Assembly: GCA_040376705.1 (NCBI GenBank)
Contig: JBEIQE010000002.1
Span: 124,001-188,000 of the forward strand
Direction: 5' to 3'
DNA: 64,000 nucleotides
From: JBEIQE01 sp040376705
GTDB taxonomy: Bacteria; Pseudomonadota; Alphaproteobacteria; UBA2400
Position 1 is the stretch's first letter. Each line of letters begins with the position of its first letter. Made by a program: the position numbers and the translations under genes. Of this stretch, positions 27,826-36,866 are shown one piece after another. The notes beneath the pieces were generated by a model, which worked only from the letters and a program-made list of their open reading frames with translations, did no database searches and was not told the origin of the DNA.

Positions 27826-28006
27826 TGTGGCTCTCCTTCAAATCTGCCCGAGTGTAGGAGTTACCCTCCACCCAAAGCAACCTTTCTGTTCTTAAGGGTT
27901 TATCTCGCAAATGCGGGGTAAATGCGCGCTTGCGTTAGGGCAGGCGGCTTTGTTAGCCTTGCCGCTCAAACAGGCTTTTAAACAGTCAATCACTCGGGGA
28001 TGTAGC

Positions 28007-28882
28007 ATGGTTACAGATGTCGGCGCGCTAGTTCAAAAGCCTCACTTCGCGGGTCATCGCCATGAGGATGGCGGCCGTCTGGTGCCTTCGCGCACGCAGT
28101 ATGACCTGCCATCGCATGATAAAATCCCGTATCTCGAGTTTGCCCGCATCGCGTATTTCAATGGCCAGCCTGAGGCAGTGTTCAACGGCCCCAATAACGA
28201 GCGCTATAATTTCACGCCTGCCAAAATCAACCTCGCGTTCCAGCGCGAGAAGGAAGCCGCCCTGTGCGGCGATATGTATTTCGATCTGCCGCACTTCCAG
28301 CAGGCACGCCATGCATTTGCCAACAGCAAAGTCGACCGCGCGATCGATAACGTGCTCTATCATGTCGAGACCAAGTTCGAGCTTGGTGCCGCTTTCGGCA
28401 TTCTGGCGGGTGGTTTGTATCTGGTTGCGGGTATGGCTACTACAATGTTCAACTATGATAAGAACTGCCATATGGAAAGTGCTTTTGAGGTTACCAAAAC
28501 ACAGGCGGTTGCGGGCACTGCCTTCGGTGTGAATACCGGAGACGATGCCGTTGTTCTCGGCACACCCGCGAAGGGCGAATATTGGGGCTTTGGCTGGCGC
28601 GAACATGAATACTGCACAGTCGAGAAAGGCCCGAGCGGCCATCTCTTTGGTGCGGTTGATAAGCTGAGCTGGCTTTCAATCCAGTACAAGAAAGAATGCA
28701 CACCGATTGCCGAGCTGCCCGAGGGCCACCGCGGTGCTGCGCTTTATCCCGCCGCCTACACGGCCTTTTTGCAGGTCGCCAAGCCGGAGGGTAATTATAC
28801 GCCCGCTAAAGTGGATGAAATCCTCAAGGCCGAACGCGACCTTGCCGCAGCCCAGAAGCGTTATAACGCCATAAAGCCGTAA
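28007..28882 (+). CDS. Unknown protein with one central membrane segment
   Basis: 291 residues from the ATG at 28007 (CGGGGATGTAGC upstream); a longer version from 27911 would add 32 non-conserved residues with no ribosome-binding site. A hydrophobic stretch AAFGILAGGLYLVAGMATTMF lies near the middle, flanked by a polar N-terminal region and a C-terminal region with three cysteines (CHMES, YCTVEK, KECTP) suggesting a periplasmic disulphide-bonded domain. Family not recognised. Confidence 0.65.
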   Translation: MVTDVGALVQKPHFAGHRHEDGGRLVPSRTQYDLPSHDKIPYLEFARIAYFNGQPEAVFNGPNNERYNFTPAKINLAFQREKEAALCGDMYFDLPHFQQARHAFANSKVDRAIDNVLYHVETKFELGAAFGILAGGLYLVAGMATTMFNYDKNCHMESAFEVTKTQAVAGTAFGVNTGDDAVVLGTPAKGEYWGFGWREHEYCTVEKGPSGHLFGAVDKLSWLSIQYKKECTPIAELPEGHRGAALYPAAYTAFLQVAKPEGNYTPAKVDEILKAERDLAAAQKRYNAIKP

Positions 28883-28966
28883 CCTGGTTTCTTAAGGGTA
28901 CCTACTTGCTTAATGGTCAGTGATGCCTATGTTGGTGAGAAGTTCACTTTTCACCACGAGGTTACC

Positions 28967-29539
28967 ATGAAGTCGTTTGCCCTGTTAACTGCTGCTGTAC
29001 TTACACTGGCTGCACCGGCTTTTGCCGCCGAAACCTATACGTTCGATCCGAACCATACCAACATCGTCTGGAATGCCAATCACTTTGGTTTCTCCAATCC
29101 GGATGGCAAGTTTGCCTCAGCCAGCGGCACCGTCACCCTCGATAAAGAGGATCCGGCCAACAGCAAGGTCGAGGTAAGTGTTGCCACGGGTGCAGTTGTT
29201 ACCGGTATTCCCCGTTTTGATGAGCACCTCAAGGGTGCCGACTTCTTCAACGTCGAGAAGTTCCCCGCTGCTACCTTTGTAAGCGAGAAGGTTGAAGTGA
29301 CCGGCGAAAATACTGCAAAAGTACACGGCACCCTCACGTTGCTGGGCATTGCCAAGCCGCTGGTGCTTGATGTGAAGCTCAACCAGATCGGTATCAACCC
29401 CATGAACAAGGCTCCCACAGTGGGCTTCTCGGCTACCGGTGTGATCAAGCGCTCGGAATACGGCATGAACTACGCGATCCCGAATGTTTCGGATGAAGTG
29501 CAGATCCGTATCGAAGCCGAAGCCAATCAGGCCTCATAA
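28967..29539 (+). CDS. Secreted YceI-family protein
   Basis: 190 residues. A signal peptide ends at PAFA/AE. The mature part is the lipocalin-like YceI barrel (YTFDPNHTNIVWNANHFGFSN, DFFNVEKFPAATF, GTLTLLGIAKPLVLDV) that binds polyprenyl or amide lipids in relatives. The ATG at 28967 with GAGG upstream is chosen over 28913 because it starts the signal peptide. The stop overlaps the next ATG (TAATG). A second YceI is at 52.6 kb. Confidence 0.9.
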   Translation: MKSFALLTAAVLTLAAPAFAAETYTFDPNHTNIVWNANHFGFSNPDGKFASASGTVTLDKEDPANSKVEVSVATGAVVTGIPRFDEHLKGADFFNVEKFPAATFVSEKVEVTGENTAKVHGTLTLLGIAKPLVLDVKLNQIGINPMNKAPTVGFSATGVIKRSEYGMNYAIPNVSDEVQIRIEAEANQAS

Positions 29540-29934
29540 TGAAACTCGGGCCACTCGGTCTGCTGCTGGTGCTTACGGGGTGCTTCGCGCACCCGAACAT
29601 CACCCTGCAGACCGAGCCGCGCCCGCCGATAGCAATAGAGAAGGTGGCCGTGCTCACAGCATTGCCACCTTCTTCTTATGTCGAGATGGGCCGTGTTTAT
29701 GGCTGGTCGCCCATTCCGGTTGATACGCTTAAGGGCTTTGATGATGCGGTAGAGAAGCTGCGCGAGCGCGCGGCCAGCATCGGTGCCAATGCCGTCGTCG
29801 TACCCAGGCGTGAGCAGATTAGTTGGCCGGTTATCCGTAGCCAGTGGATGTGGCCTAACGGTCGTGAGCGTGATAACGACGAAGAAGTACGCCCCACCGA
29901 GCTGATGGGCCGCGCGATTTATATCGAGCCTTAA
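29539..29934 (+). CDS. Small outer-membrane or periplasmic lipoprotein
   Basis: 131 residues. The lipobox LVLTGC places the lipidated cysteine near residue 15. The mature part has a TDxxxGFDDAVEKLRERAASIGANAVVV stretch resembling small lipoproteins in which a heavy-metal-binding/YbjQ-like alpha-beta unit is found (GANA/VV pattern); I treat that as a hint only. Coupled to yceI by a one-base stop/start overlap. Confidence 0.75.
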   Translation: MKLGPLGLLLVLTGCFAHPNITLQTEPRPPIAIEKVAVLTALPPSSYVEMGRVYGWSPIPVDTLKGFDDAVEKLRERAASIGANAVVVPRREQISWPVIRSQWMWPNGRERDNDEEVRPTELMGRAIYIEP

Positions 29935-30503
29935 GTATTCCCGAACAGTTTGCGGTCCGTAATCTCTTCGCCTACCCAGGGCGGCAGCTGCACAATTGAA
30001 GTGGGTGAGGGCAGCTCAACCTCACAGGTAATCAGGCCGGCGTGCTGGCCTTCATAAACATCTACCTGCCAGGCATGGCCGCGATAGGGCAGGGTATACC
30101 GCTTCTTTTGCAAAATCGTATCACCGCACAGGGCCAGAAGGCGCTTGCCGGTGGCCTCGCTCAGGGGTTTTTCAGCCAGCTCAAAGCGGGTGGTGCCGGT
30201 GCGTGGACCCTTGAGGTCGAGCACATAGCGCACACCAAAATAACAGCGGATACGGGCTTTCCAGCCAGCAGGTACTTCGCCTTCTGCATTCAGCAGCGGT
30301 AGCAGGTGCTTGTAATCGGCAAGGCCAAGATAGGTCAGGCGCTCGCCATTGAGCCAAAAGCTCGGCCATGGCCATTTCTGTACAGACGCCTTGGTGCCGC
30401 CTTCACCCAGCTTGAAATAGCCTTGGGTAATCGGCTCGGCGTCGCCCTCGGGGCGCCAGTTTTTCTCTTTAGGCAGGAAACGGCGTTCAATCTCAAGCGG
30501 CAT
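29931..30503 (-). CDS. CYTH-domain protein 1 (triphosphate tunnel family)
   Basis: 190 residues. The N-terminus MPLEIERRFLPKEKNW is the CYTH signature, but the usual Glu-x-Glu-x-Lys reads E4-I-E6-R-R8, with Arg replacing the Lys. Later strands carry ARIRCYFG, DLKGPRTG and VDVYEGQHAGLITCEVELP, where alternating charged residues line the tunnel. Such enzymes hydrolyse inorganic triphosphate or other polyphosphorylated substrates. Last gene of a four-gene operon, three bases after its paralogue. Confidence 0.8.
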   Translation of the reverse strand: MPLEIERRFLPKEKNWRPEGDAEPITQGYFKLGEGGTKASVQKWPWPSFWLNGERLTYLGLADYKHLLPLLNAEGEVPAGWKARIRCYFGVRYVLDLKGPRTGTTRFELAEKPLSEATGKRLLALCGDTILQKKRYTLPYRGHAWQVDVYEGQHAGLITCEVELPSPTSIVQLPPWVGEEITDRKLFGNT

Positions 30504-30506
30504 GGG

Positions 30507-31133
30507 TCAGGCCTGTGCTGCTTTCCACCGGCGGCGCGCCAGCGCGGCATTGGCATAGGCCTTGATATGCGAAACCTCTTCGCCCACCCAGGCAGGCTGG
30601 GGCGGGGTGGTTGTTTCGTCAGGCAGTTCAACCTCAATGGTCACGCGGGGCTCATCCGGCAAGGGGTTCTGGTACACATCAACTTCCCAGACATAGCCTT
30701 CATAATCAAGCCTATAACGGTCTTTCACAATATGCGTTTCAGCGCAGGCTGCCAGCAGTTCGCGGGTCATCTCTGCACTCAGGGCATACTCATACTCAGG
30801 CCGGCTGATGCCCTGTCCCTTGCCCTTGAGGCAGAAAATACCCTCAGGCGCCGTGCCTTCGGTGCGTATGCGCAGCACCCAGCTGCTGCCCATCGGCTCC
30901 CCCGCCGTGGCTGTGAGCAGCTCTGCCGCATCCTCAGCCGGTAGGGGAATATAGTAGACTACGTTAGTCCTCATGAGGGTGAGGTTCAGGGCCCAAGTGC
31001 CGTGCTCTTGCACCACGCGGGCGGTTGCAGTTTCACCTGACCATAAATATCCCTGCACCAGCCGCAGGGGTGTGCCTTCAGGCCGCCAGTGCGGGTCTTT
31101 CGCCAGATACTTGCGTTCGATTTCGGTGGCCAT
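30507..31133 (-). CDS. CYTH-domain protein 2 (triphosphate tunnel family)
   Basis: 208 residues from the ATG at 31133 (MATEIERKYLAKDPHW), one base downstream of the DUF350 stop. The Glu-x-Glu-x-Lys motif is canonical (EIERK). Further tunnel motifs: WVLRIRTEG, CLKGKGQG, YEGYVWEVDVYQNPLPDEPRVTIEVELP. Likely an inorganic triphosphatase-like enzyme; whether it works together with copy 1 is unknown. Confidence 0.82.
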   Translation of the reverse strand: MATEIERKYLAKDPHWRPEGTPLRLVQGYLWSGETATARVVQEHGTWALNLTLMRTNVVYYIPLPAEDAAELLTATAGEPMGSSWVLRIRTEGTAPEGIFCLKGKGQGISRPEYEYALSAEMTRELLAACAETHIVKDRYRLDYEGYVWEVDVYQNPLPDEPRVTIEVELPDETTTPPQPAWVGEEVSHIKAYANAALARRRWKAAQA

Positions 31134-31134
31134 A

Positions 31135-31557
31135 TCAGCCCGCAAAAATCGCGGCGTTAAGAATGGCAACCGACAGCTGGATAGAGACCAGCGGCAGGGT
31201 GTTCATCACCTTGCCCTCGACAATCGCAACATTGATCTCAGGGATTACGCGCGTAATGCCAAAGTAGGCAGCCAGCTGGAACAGCACCGCATTGCTGCCC
31301 CATACCGCAATTTCAAGGGCGTTATGGGTGTTGTGTACGGCAGCCGCAATCGGCACCGCCAGCGCCAGCATGGTGGCCGAGAGCGCCAGCGAGGCGGCGG
31401 GGTTACCCGCGCGCAGCAGCTTCACTTCGCTATGCGGGGTCATGTTGCAGTAAAGCGCAATACCCACCACATAGGTAAGCAGCGCTACGAGGTAGGCCAC
31501 CACATACTCGATGAAGTAACTCGAGAAGGTGAAGGTGCTGAACATATCTTCGCTCAT
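31135..31557 (-). CDS. DUF350-family integral membrane protein
   Basis: 140 residues with four hydrophobic segments; the pattern YVVAYLVALLTYVVGIALYCNMTPHSEVKLLRAGNPAASLALSATMLALAVPI fits the DUF350 (UPF0719, YjfL-like) family. Members are found next to envelope-stress genes. Its ATG overlaps the stop of the preceding gene (ATGA). Confidence 0.78.
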   Translation of the reverse strand: MSEDMFSTFTFSSYFIEYVVAYLVALLTYVVGIALYCNMTPHSEVKLLRAGNPAASLALSATMLALAVPIAAAVHNTHNALEIAVWGSNAVLFQLAAYFGITRVIPEINVAIVEGKVMNTLPLVSIQLSVAILNAAIFAG

Positions 31558-32540
31558 GAGAATCGACTCCTATCAGGCATGCCAATCCGGCACAGAATAA
31601 ACAAAGCAGCAAAACTGCCCAGCACGCAGGGAATCGCAATTCCCGCTATGGGGAAGGCATACCACAAACCAAGGCCCGCAAAGGTGGCCGCCAGCGCGCC
31701 ACCCGCCAGCAGGCTCTTGGGTGTGCGGTTTTTGCCGTAGAGCAACGCATCAATCAGCACGAACAGCGCCCACCCGGTAAAGAACAACAGGCCCGCCATG
31801 GCCATCATGGTATTGGCAAAGCGGCTGTAGAGAATTTTGAGAATATCGGAAGGCGTGCGCTCGCCCAGCCAGACGGCAGGGTAGCCACTCGGCATCAGCG
31901 GTGAGGGGATGAAGGTAAGCTGGCCGGTTACAGCATCCGGCTCGGCCCGGGCAATAACAGTCACCTGCTGCGGGGCGTAAATGCCTCTAAAGGTATAACG
32001 CTCGTTACCTGCATAGCCACGCGAGCTGCCATCCGGGTAAATGCGTGAGCCGCTAAACAGGGCGCGCGGCATGCTCCGGTGCAGTTTGCTGTTCTGCAGC
32101 TCTATGGCGTTAAAGCTGCGCCAGGCCTCTTGCGCATCATTGCGTATCAGGTGCTGGCTCAGGCGCACAGCGCCCAGATTAACCGGCTCGGCGAAGGCAT
32201 AATCGGTGCTCACGGTGTTCCAGCTGCCGCGGCCCTTGCTGCCACGGCGGTAACGCTCTTTCTCAATCTCCAGTGCGGCAAGGCCGGTGATGGGGCTACG
32301 GGCAATCGGCTCATACAGAACGCCAAACCCGGTCAGGGTATTGGTCATGAACGCAAGGTCAACCGGTACCGGCAGGCTGCTGGCCTCAGGCGCCATAATG
32401 AAGGCCTTGTGCATGTTTGCCGAAGCGGCTTTCCAGTTACTGATATTGTAATTCACAAAGAAAATGGCCGCACTAATGGCGCCTACCAGCACAGCTGCCA
32501 GTCCCCATTGATTGTTTTCATCTTTCTGTGCCGAGTTCAT
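31554..32540 (-). CDS. TMEM43/GIDE-like membrane protein, first gene of the CYTH operon
   Basis: 328 residues. One N-terminal membrane helix (about 13-32), a soluble domain of about 190 residues, then three C-terminal helices. The soluble part includes ARSPITGLAALEIEKERYRRGS and VTVIARAEPDAVTGQLTFIPSPL, an arrangement seen in TMEM43 and in BAM/GIDE (MUL1-like) domains. The family call is by topology and weak sequence pattern only. A distant paralogue is at 33252-34277. Confidence 0.55.
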   Translation of the reverse strand: MNSAQKDENNQWGLAAVLVGAISAAIFFVNYNISNWKAASANMHKAFIMAPEASSLPVPVDLAFMTNTLTGFGVLYEPIARSPITGLAALEIEKERYRRGSKGRGSWNTVSTDYAFAEPVNLGAVRLSQHLIRNDAQEAWRSFNAIELQNSKLHRSMPRALFSGSRIYPDGSSRGYAGNERYTFRGIYAPQQVTVIARAEPDAVTGQLTFIPSPLMPSGYPAVWLGERTPSDILKILYSRFANTMMAMAGLLFFTGWALFVLIDALLYGKNRTPKSLLAGGALAATFAGLGLWYAFPIAGIAIPCVLGSFAALFILCRIGMPDRSRFS

Positions 32541-32699
32541 GATTAACCATTAGCAGCTCTGGCGGGCAGGTGAAGAGGGAATATCTGCGCTGGCCTTAAC
32601 CATAACCCGCTGCCGGTAAGCCTTCATTTCATTGACTCATCATGGCACTTTTCGTCATTATCGAAAAACGGCATTAAGCATTTTTCAAAAGGGCTGCAT

Positions 32700-33266
32700 A
32701 TGAGAGACATCGCTGCTGAGATGATTGGGCGTATCGCTGTTGGCTTGGTCACAGCCGGTATATTAGCGGTTTTCAGCCAGTGCAGCACCAAGTCCGATGT
32801 GGCAAAGAATGCCGATGGTAGCTGCGATCTCACCCAGCCACGTGAAGTGACCTTCAAGACCTACCGCAGCTGCGGCGAGGACTGCACCCGCACCATCCGC
32901 CATACCTATCAGATCGCAGCCGAGAAAACGCCGGATGGCAAAGAGGTGGTTTCAATTTCCAATCTGGTGGTCAACCCTACATCCGGTTTTAGCGCCAAGG
33001 GCACATCGCGCACGCTGTCATACGAAGCTGGCGGCCGCACGCTCGATGCCTCGCTCACCACCCAGCACAACATCATGGGCTATAAAACAGCGCCCAAGCA
33101 GACCAGCGGCGATATCAGCGCGCTGGCGGCTGGTAAAAAAGGTGATGCAGCCTATACGAGCGGCATGAACGACAGCCTGAAGCTGATCAGGGAAATCGAG
33201 AAACGCGCCGAATGCATCATGCCCAAGCCAATACAAATCGGCGCGCCCAGCTCAGGTGCTTGGTAG
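32700..33266 (+). CDS. Unknown membrane-anchored or secreted protein
   Basis: 188 residues. A hydrophobic segment (IAVGLVTAGILAVFSQC, 12-28) ends at a cysteine that resembles, but does not fit well, a lipobox. The rest is polar, with a cysteine cluster (SCDLTQP, YRSCGEDCTRT) and one near the end. It overlaps the convergent gene by 15 bases at the 3' end. Family not recognised. Confidence 0.6.
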   Translation: MRDIAAEMIGRIAVGLVTAGILAVFSQCSTKSDVAKNADGSCDLTQPREVTFKTYRSCGEDCTRTIRHTYQIAAEKTPDGKEVVSISNLVVNPTSGFSAKGTSRTLSYEAGGRTLDASLTTQHNIMGYKTAPKQTSGDISALAAGKKGDAAYTSGMNDSLKLIREIEKRAECIMPKPIQIGAPSSGAW

Positions 33267-34277
33267 CTTCTTGGCGCGCTGCGTAACCCGTAACAGAATA
33301 TAAAGCAGTAGGATGCTGCCCAGTAGTGCCAAGAGCGCCAGAAACGCGTTTGATATCCGGTCAAAATATCCAACAGTCATGATTGTAGAAGCAAAGCCGA
33401 GCAGGTTCACCCGCCACAGCGACAGCGGATTGTGCGGTACGGCCAGCCGGTCAAGCGGGCGAATTTGTAAAAGCACCAGCGCATAAAAACCAAATGCACA
33501 ATAAAGTATAGTTTTCTTGGCGGTTTGAGCGGTTTTTTCTAAAACATTAGCCGGGTTCTCTCCCGCTGCGGCAACACCGTCATAGCCTTTGGCAAGCAGT
33601 GGGCTTGAGGTGAGCACCAATCCTTCTTTTTCATCCGTAGCCAGCCAACCAATCAGCGTGACGTTGATGTCTTTGGGAATGTAGTAGAGTTTATATTCTG
33701 TTGTGCCGCAGTAGCTTTGCCCCTTAACAAAAGGCTCGCCATTATTGTTTTTGTGCAGGGTATTGTTTCCAATCGCTCTATCAGCATGCCCAGCTACAAG
33801 CTGTGGTAAAGTTGAAAGGTCAACGGGCTTAAGTAGTTTATCGAGATTGTCATTAATCATCGAGTACCAGACCAGATAGCCGTTAACGGTAAGCGTAACC
33901 GGTGTTGTAACTTTTGATGTCTCAGCACTGAGTATGCCGCGGTTACGACTTGTGCATGACCGGCGACGTGAATCTATCAGCACCGCCGCGGCATACGGCA
34001 GGGGGGTGTTAGCAAAAGGCTCTCTTACCATTTCGCGTGTCGTGATGATGCCAGACACATAAGAGAGGCGAAGGTCGGCCCCTTCAGTAGGTGGGGCGCT
34101 AGTACTTACCATCTGTGCTTTATCTAGGCTGTCTTGCAGCTTGTGCCAGCTATTGGCTGTTGTGGTGAGAATAGCAATCAGGAACAGCGGAAATACCATA
34201 TGAAAACATGTCAGAAATTCAATTCGCATGTTCTCTAATGTCCCGATTTGCTCGGGTGGTTTCTTTGGCTCGCTCAT
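33252..34277 (-). CDS. Second TMEM43/GIDE-like membrane protein
   Basis: 341 residues with the same layout as the gene at 31554: N-terminal helix (about 26-45), soluble region, C-terminal helices. Alignable blocks are LPYAAAVLIDSRRRSCTSR and NVTLIGWLATDEKEGLVLTSSPLLAKGY. Base composition is more AT-rich than its neighbours. The 3' end overlaps the convergent gene. Function unknown. Confidence 0.55.
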   Translation of the reverse strand: MSEPKKPPEQIGTLENMRIEFLTCFHMVFPLFLIAILTTTANSWHKLQDSLDKAQMVSTSAPPTEGADLRLSYVSGIITTREMVREPFANTPLPYAAAVLIDSRRRSCTSRNRGILSAETSKVTTPVTLTVNGYLVWYSMINDNLDKLLKPVDLSTLPQLVAGHADRAIGNNTLHKNNNGEPFVKGQSYCGTTEYKLYYIPKDINVTLIGWLATDEKEGLVLTSSPLLAKGYDGVAAAGENPANVLEKTAQTAKKTILYCAFGFYALVLLQIRPLDRLAVPHNPLSLWRVNLLGFASTIMTVGYFDRISNAFLALLALLGSILLLYILLRVTQRAKKLPST

Positions 34278-34302
34278 TCCATCCCCTTACAGGGAAGAAG
34301 TA

Positions 34303-35400
34303 TTACACATTAAACTTGAAGTGGAAAACATCGCCATCGGCAACGAGGTATTCCTTGCCTTCCTGGCGCAGTTTACCGGCATCTCTGGCTGCGCTTTCGC
34401 CGCCCAATGACACGAAGTCCTCATACGCAATGGTTTCCGCCCGAATGAAGCCGCGCTCAAAGTCGGTATGAATCGCGCCAGCCGCCTGCGGGGCTTTCGC
34501 GCCCTTATACACGGTCCAGGCGCGCGCTTCCTTAGGCCCAACGGTAAAGAAGGTGAGCAGGCCCAGCAGCAGGTAGCCCGCGCGAATAACCTTGTTCAGG
34601 CCCGGCTCATCAAGGCCCATACCAGCGAGAAATTCCTTCTGGTCTTCAGGCGGCAGCTGCGCCACTTCGGCTTCAATCGCCGCCGAGATCACCACATGCT
34701 GGGCCTTCTCGGCTTTGGCCATTTCGGCTACGCGCTTTGAAAACTCATTGCCGGTGGCGGCCGAGGCTTCATCTACATTGCACACATACAGCACCGGCTT
34801 GGCGGTCAGCAGCTGCAGGCCATCAAACACATCGCGCTCATCGGCAGCAATATCGGCCACGCGGGCGGGCTTACCGTCTGAAAGCACCTTGATGCATTTT
34901 TCCATCACCGGTACGCGGGCAATCGCTTCCTTGTCGCCCTGCTTGGCTTTTTTCTTCCAGCTTTCCATCTGCTTCTCGAGGCTCTCGAGGTCCGAGATCA
35001 TCAGCTCGGTGGAAATGATTTCAGCATCACGAATAGGGTCGACCGAGCCTTCAACATGGGTCACATCGCCATCTTCAAAGCAGCGCAGTACGTGCAGAAT
35101 AGCGTGGGTGGCGCGGATGTTGCCAAGGAACTGGTTGCCCAGACCTTCGCCCTTGCTTGCGCCCTTCACGAGGCCGGCAATGTCGACAAACTCAAGCTGG
35201 GTGGGGATGATCTTCTGGCTCTTCTCGATGCTCGCCAGCTTCTCAAGGCGCAGGTCGGGCACTGCCACGCGGCCGACGTTGGGCTCGATGGTGCAGAAGG
35301 GGTAGTTGGCAGCCTGCGCCGCCTGTGTGGCCGTCAGCGCATTGAAAAGCGTGCTCTTGCCAACGTTTGGCAGACCAACGATACCGCAATTGAAACCCAT
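34303..35400 (-). CDS. ychF: Redox-regulated ATPase YchF
   Basis: 365 residues, full length. OBG-type P-loop GLPNVGKSTLFNAL, the VDIAGLV switch region, YVCNVDE as the altered G4 motif (ATP rather than GTP preference), and a C-terminal TGS domain ending VADGDVFHFKFNV. Ribosome-associated stress regulator conserved in nearly all bacteria. Confidence 0.96.
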   Translation of the reverse strand: MGFNCGIVGLPNVGKSTLFNALTATQAAQAANYPFCTIEPNVGRVAVPDLRLEKLASIEKSQKIIPTQLEFVDIAGLVKGASKGEGLGNQFLGNIRATHAILHVLRCFEDGDVTHVEGSVDPIRDAEIISTELMISDLESLEKQMESWKKKAKQGDKEAIARVPVMEKCIKVLSDGKPARVADIAADERDVFDGLQLLTAKPVLYVCNVDEASAATGNEFSKRVAEMAKAEKAQHVVISAAIEAEVAQLPPEDQKEFLAGMGLDEPGLNKVIRAGYLLLGLLTFFTVGPKEARAWTVYKGAKAPQAAGAIHTDFERGFIRAETIAYEDFVSLGGESAARDAGKLRQEGKEYLVADGDVFHFKFNV

Positions 35401-35482
35401 GGCTAAACCCTCTTGAACCCGTGTTAATTCGGGGCGGTTTTAGCACAGATATGGGCTGCGAATATAGTAAAAACAGGGCTAA

Positions 35483-36106
35483 TTACTGCTGGTCGATGAA
35501 GGAGTTAGCGGCGTTAATCAGCATAGCTTCAGTATTCGGATACTTGGAGCCAATAATGTAATAGCGTTTGTCACGCTCTTGCGCTGTATCGCTCCAGACA
35601 AGCTTGGTCTCGCCGCAATAAGCAGCACAGCGGGCAGGGATGATGAATGCCTCTGTATTGCGGTGAAGTTCGACTTTCTGAAGACGCTCATAAAGCTCAT
35701 TCTCAAAGAGAAAAAGAATATCTGTTATAAGGCCGCGAATTATACGTACAGAGGTAAAGCTGCCCTCAGTGCAAACATGAGCGCCCGTACAATCAGCCCC
35801 CAAGCCAAAGTAAACCTTATAATCGCTGTTCGATTGGCAAGATGATTGAGGCGCTATTATGTACCTTGCATAGCCGTCATTATTTGGAATTAGTTGGTGG
35901 GATATTTGCGGTTTGGGCCAAAAAGGAGGAAACTTAAGTATCGTACCGTTGTTACAATCGAAACTAGTTTGACCAGTAAAAAGCTCGCTTTCGCGTGCAT
36001 CAATTTCGCCTTCATTAAACGCCTGATGTGTAGTCGCATCCGCAGCCATCGAGCTTGATGTCAAAGCTATTAGAATGAGGACGAAAGCAAGAATTAATGC
36101 GCGCAT
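35483..36106 (-). CDS. Secreted cysteine-rich protein of unknown function
   Basis: 207 residues. A signal peptide ends at TSSSMA/AD. The mature part has seven cysteines in pairs (SFDCNNG, SSCQS, DCTGAHVC, RCAAYC), suggesting disulphides in the periplasm. Codons are noticeably AT-richer than the flanking ychF and pth, which hints at later acquisition. Family not recognised. Confidence 0.6.
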   Translation of the reverse strand: MRALILAFVLILIALTSSSMAADATTHQAFNEGEIDARESELFTGQTSFDCNNGTILKFPPFWPKPQISHQLIPNNDGYARYIIAPQSSCQSNSDYKVYFGLGADCTGAHVCTEGSFTSVRIIRGLITDILFLFENELYERLQKVELHRNTEAFIIPARCAAYCGETKLVWSDTAQERDKRYYIIGSKYPNTEAMLINAANSFIDQQ

Positions 36107-36158
36107 AACTAGCTCCGGTTAGAGTCAGTCTAACAATACATCCTTTAAGCGTAATAAA

Positions 36159-36857
36159 TTAAGCCCCCTTATTAGGGTCTTTGCCAATTACCGTAACCGT
36201 AGGCGCGCCAGCAGCTGCGGGAGTGCTGGAGGATGTACGCGTTACCTTGCCCGCGGCTTTAGCGGGCGCGTCATCTTTAGCGCCGGTGGCGGGTTTAACC
36301 GCCAGTGCAATCTTGTTCATGAAGCCGGCTTCATCGCCCGCTACCAGCAGGCCAGCGTTTTTGGCGACGCTATCGATCAGCGCGTTCAGCCAGTCCTTTT
36401 CATCGGCTGCAAAATCGTTCAGCACATAGCTGTGTACCAGGTCCTTGCGACCGGGGTGGCCAATACCAAGGCGCACGCGGTGATAATCGGCACCCAGAAT
36501 GCCATCGATGCTGCGCAGGCCGTTATGGCCGCCATGGCCGCCACCCAGCTTGGTGCGCACCTTGCCCGGGGCAAGGTCGAGGTCATCATGAAACACAATC
36601 ACCTGCGCGAGTTCCATTTTATGGAAACGCACAGCCTCGGCCACAGACTGGCCGGACAGGTTCATATAAGTATCGGGTTTGAGCAGAAGGGTTTTTTCGG
36701 TGCCGAATTTGCCTTCGGCGAGTTTACCCTGAAACTTTGATTTCCACGGCGAGAAGCCATGAACGCGGGCGATCTCATCGACCGCCATAAAACCGATATT
36801 GTGCCGGTGGCGAGCGTACCCGGTACCCGGATTGCCCAGACCCACCAGCAACAACAT
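36159..36857 (-). CDS. pth: Peptidyl-tRNA hydrolase
   Basis: 232 residues. Recycles peptidyl-tRNA. Catalytic His in GLGNPGTGYARHRHNIGF, tRNA-binding FHDDLDLAPGKVRTKLGGGHGGHNGLRS. The C-terminus carries an extra low-complexity Ala/Pro/Thr tail of about 45 residues, which is common in alphaproteobacterial copies. Nine bases downstream of rplY, so the order prs-rplY-pth follows the usual arrangement. Confidence 0.96.
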   Translation of the reverse strand: MLLLVGLGNPGTGYARHRHNIGFMAVDEIARVHGFSPWKSKFQGKLAEGKFGTEKTLLLKPDTYMNLSGQSVAEAVRFHKMELAQVIVFHDDLDLAPGKVRTKLGGGHGGHNGLRSIDGILGADYHRVRLGIGHPGRKDLVHSYVLNDFAADEKDWLNALIDSVAKNAGLLVAGDEAGFMNKIALAVKPATGAKDDAPAKAAGKVTRTSSSTPAAAGAPTVTVIGKDPNKGA

Positions 36858-36866
36858 CGTTCAGCC

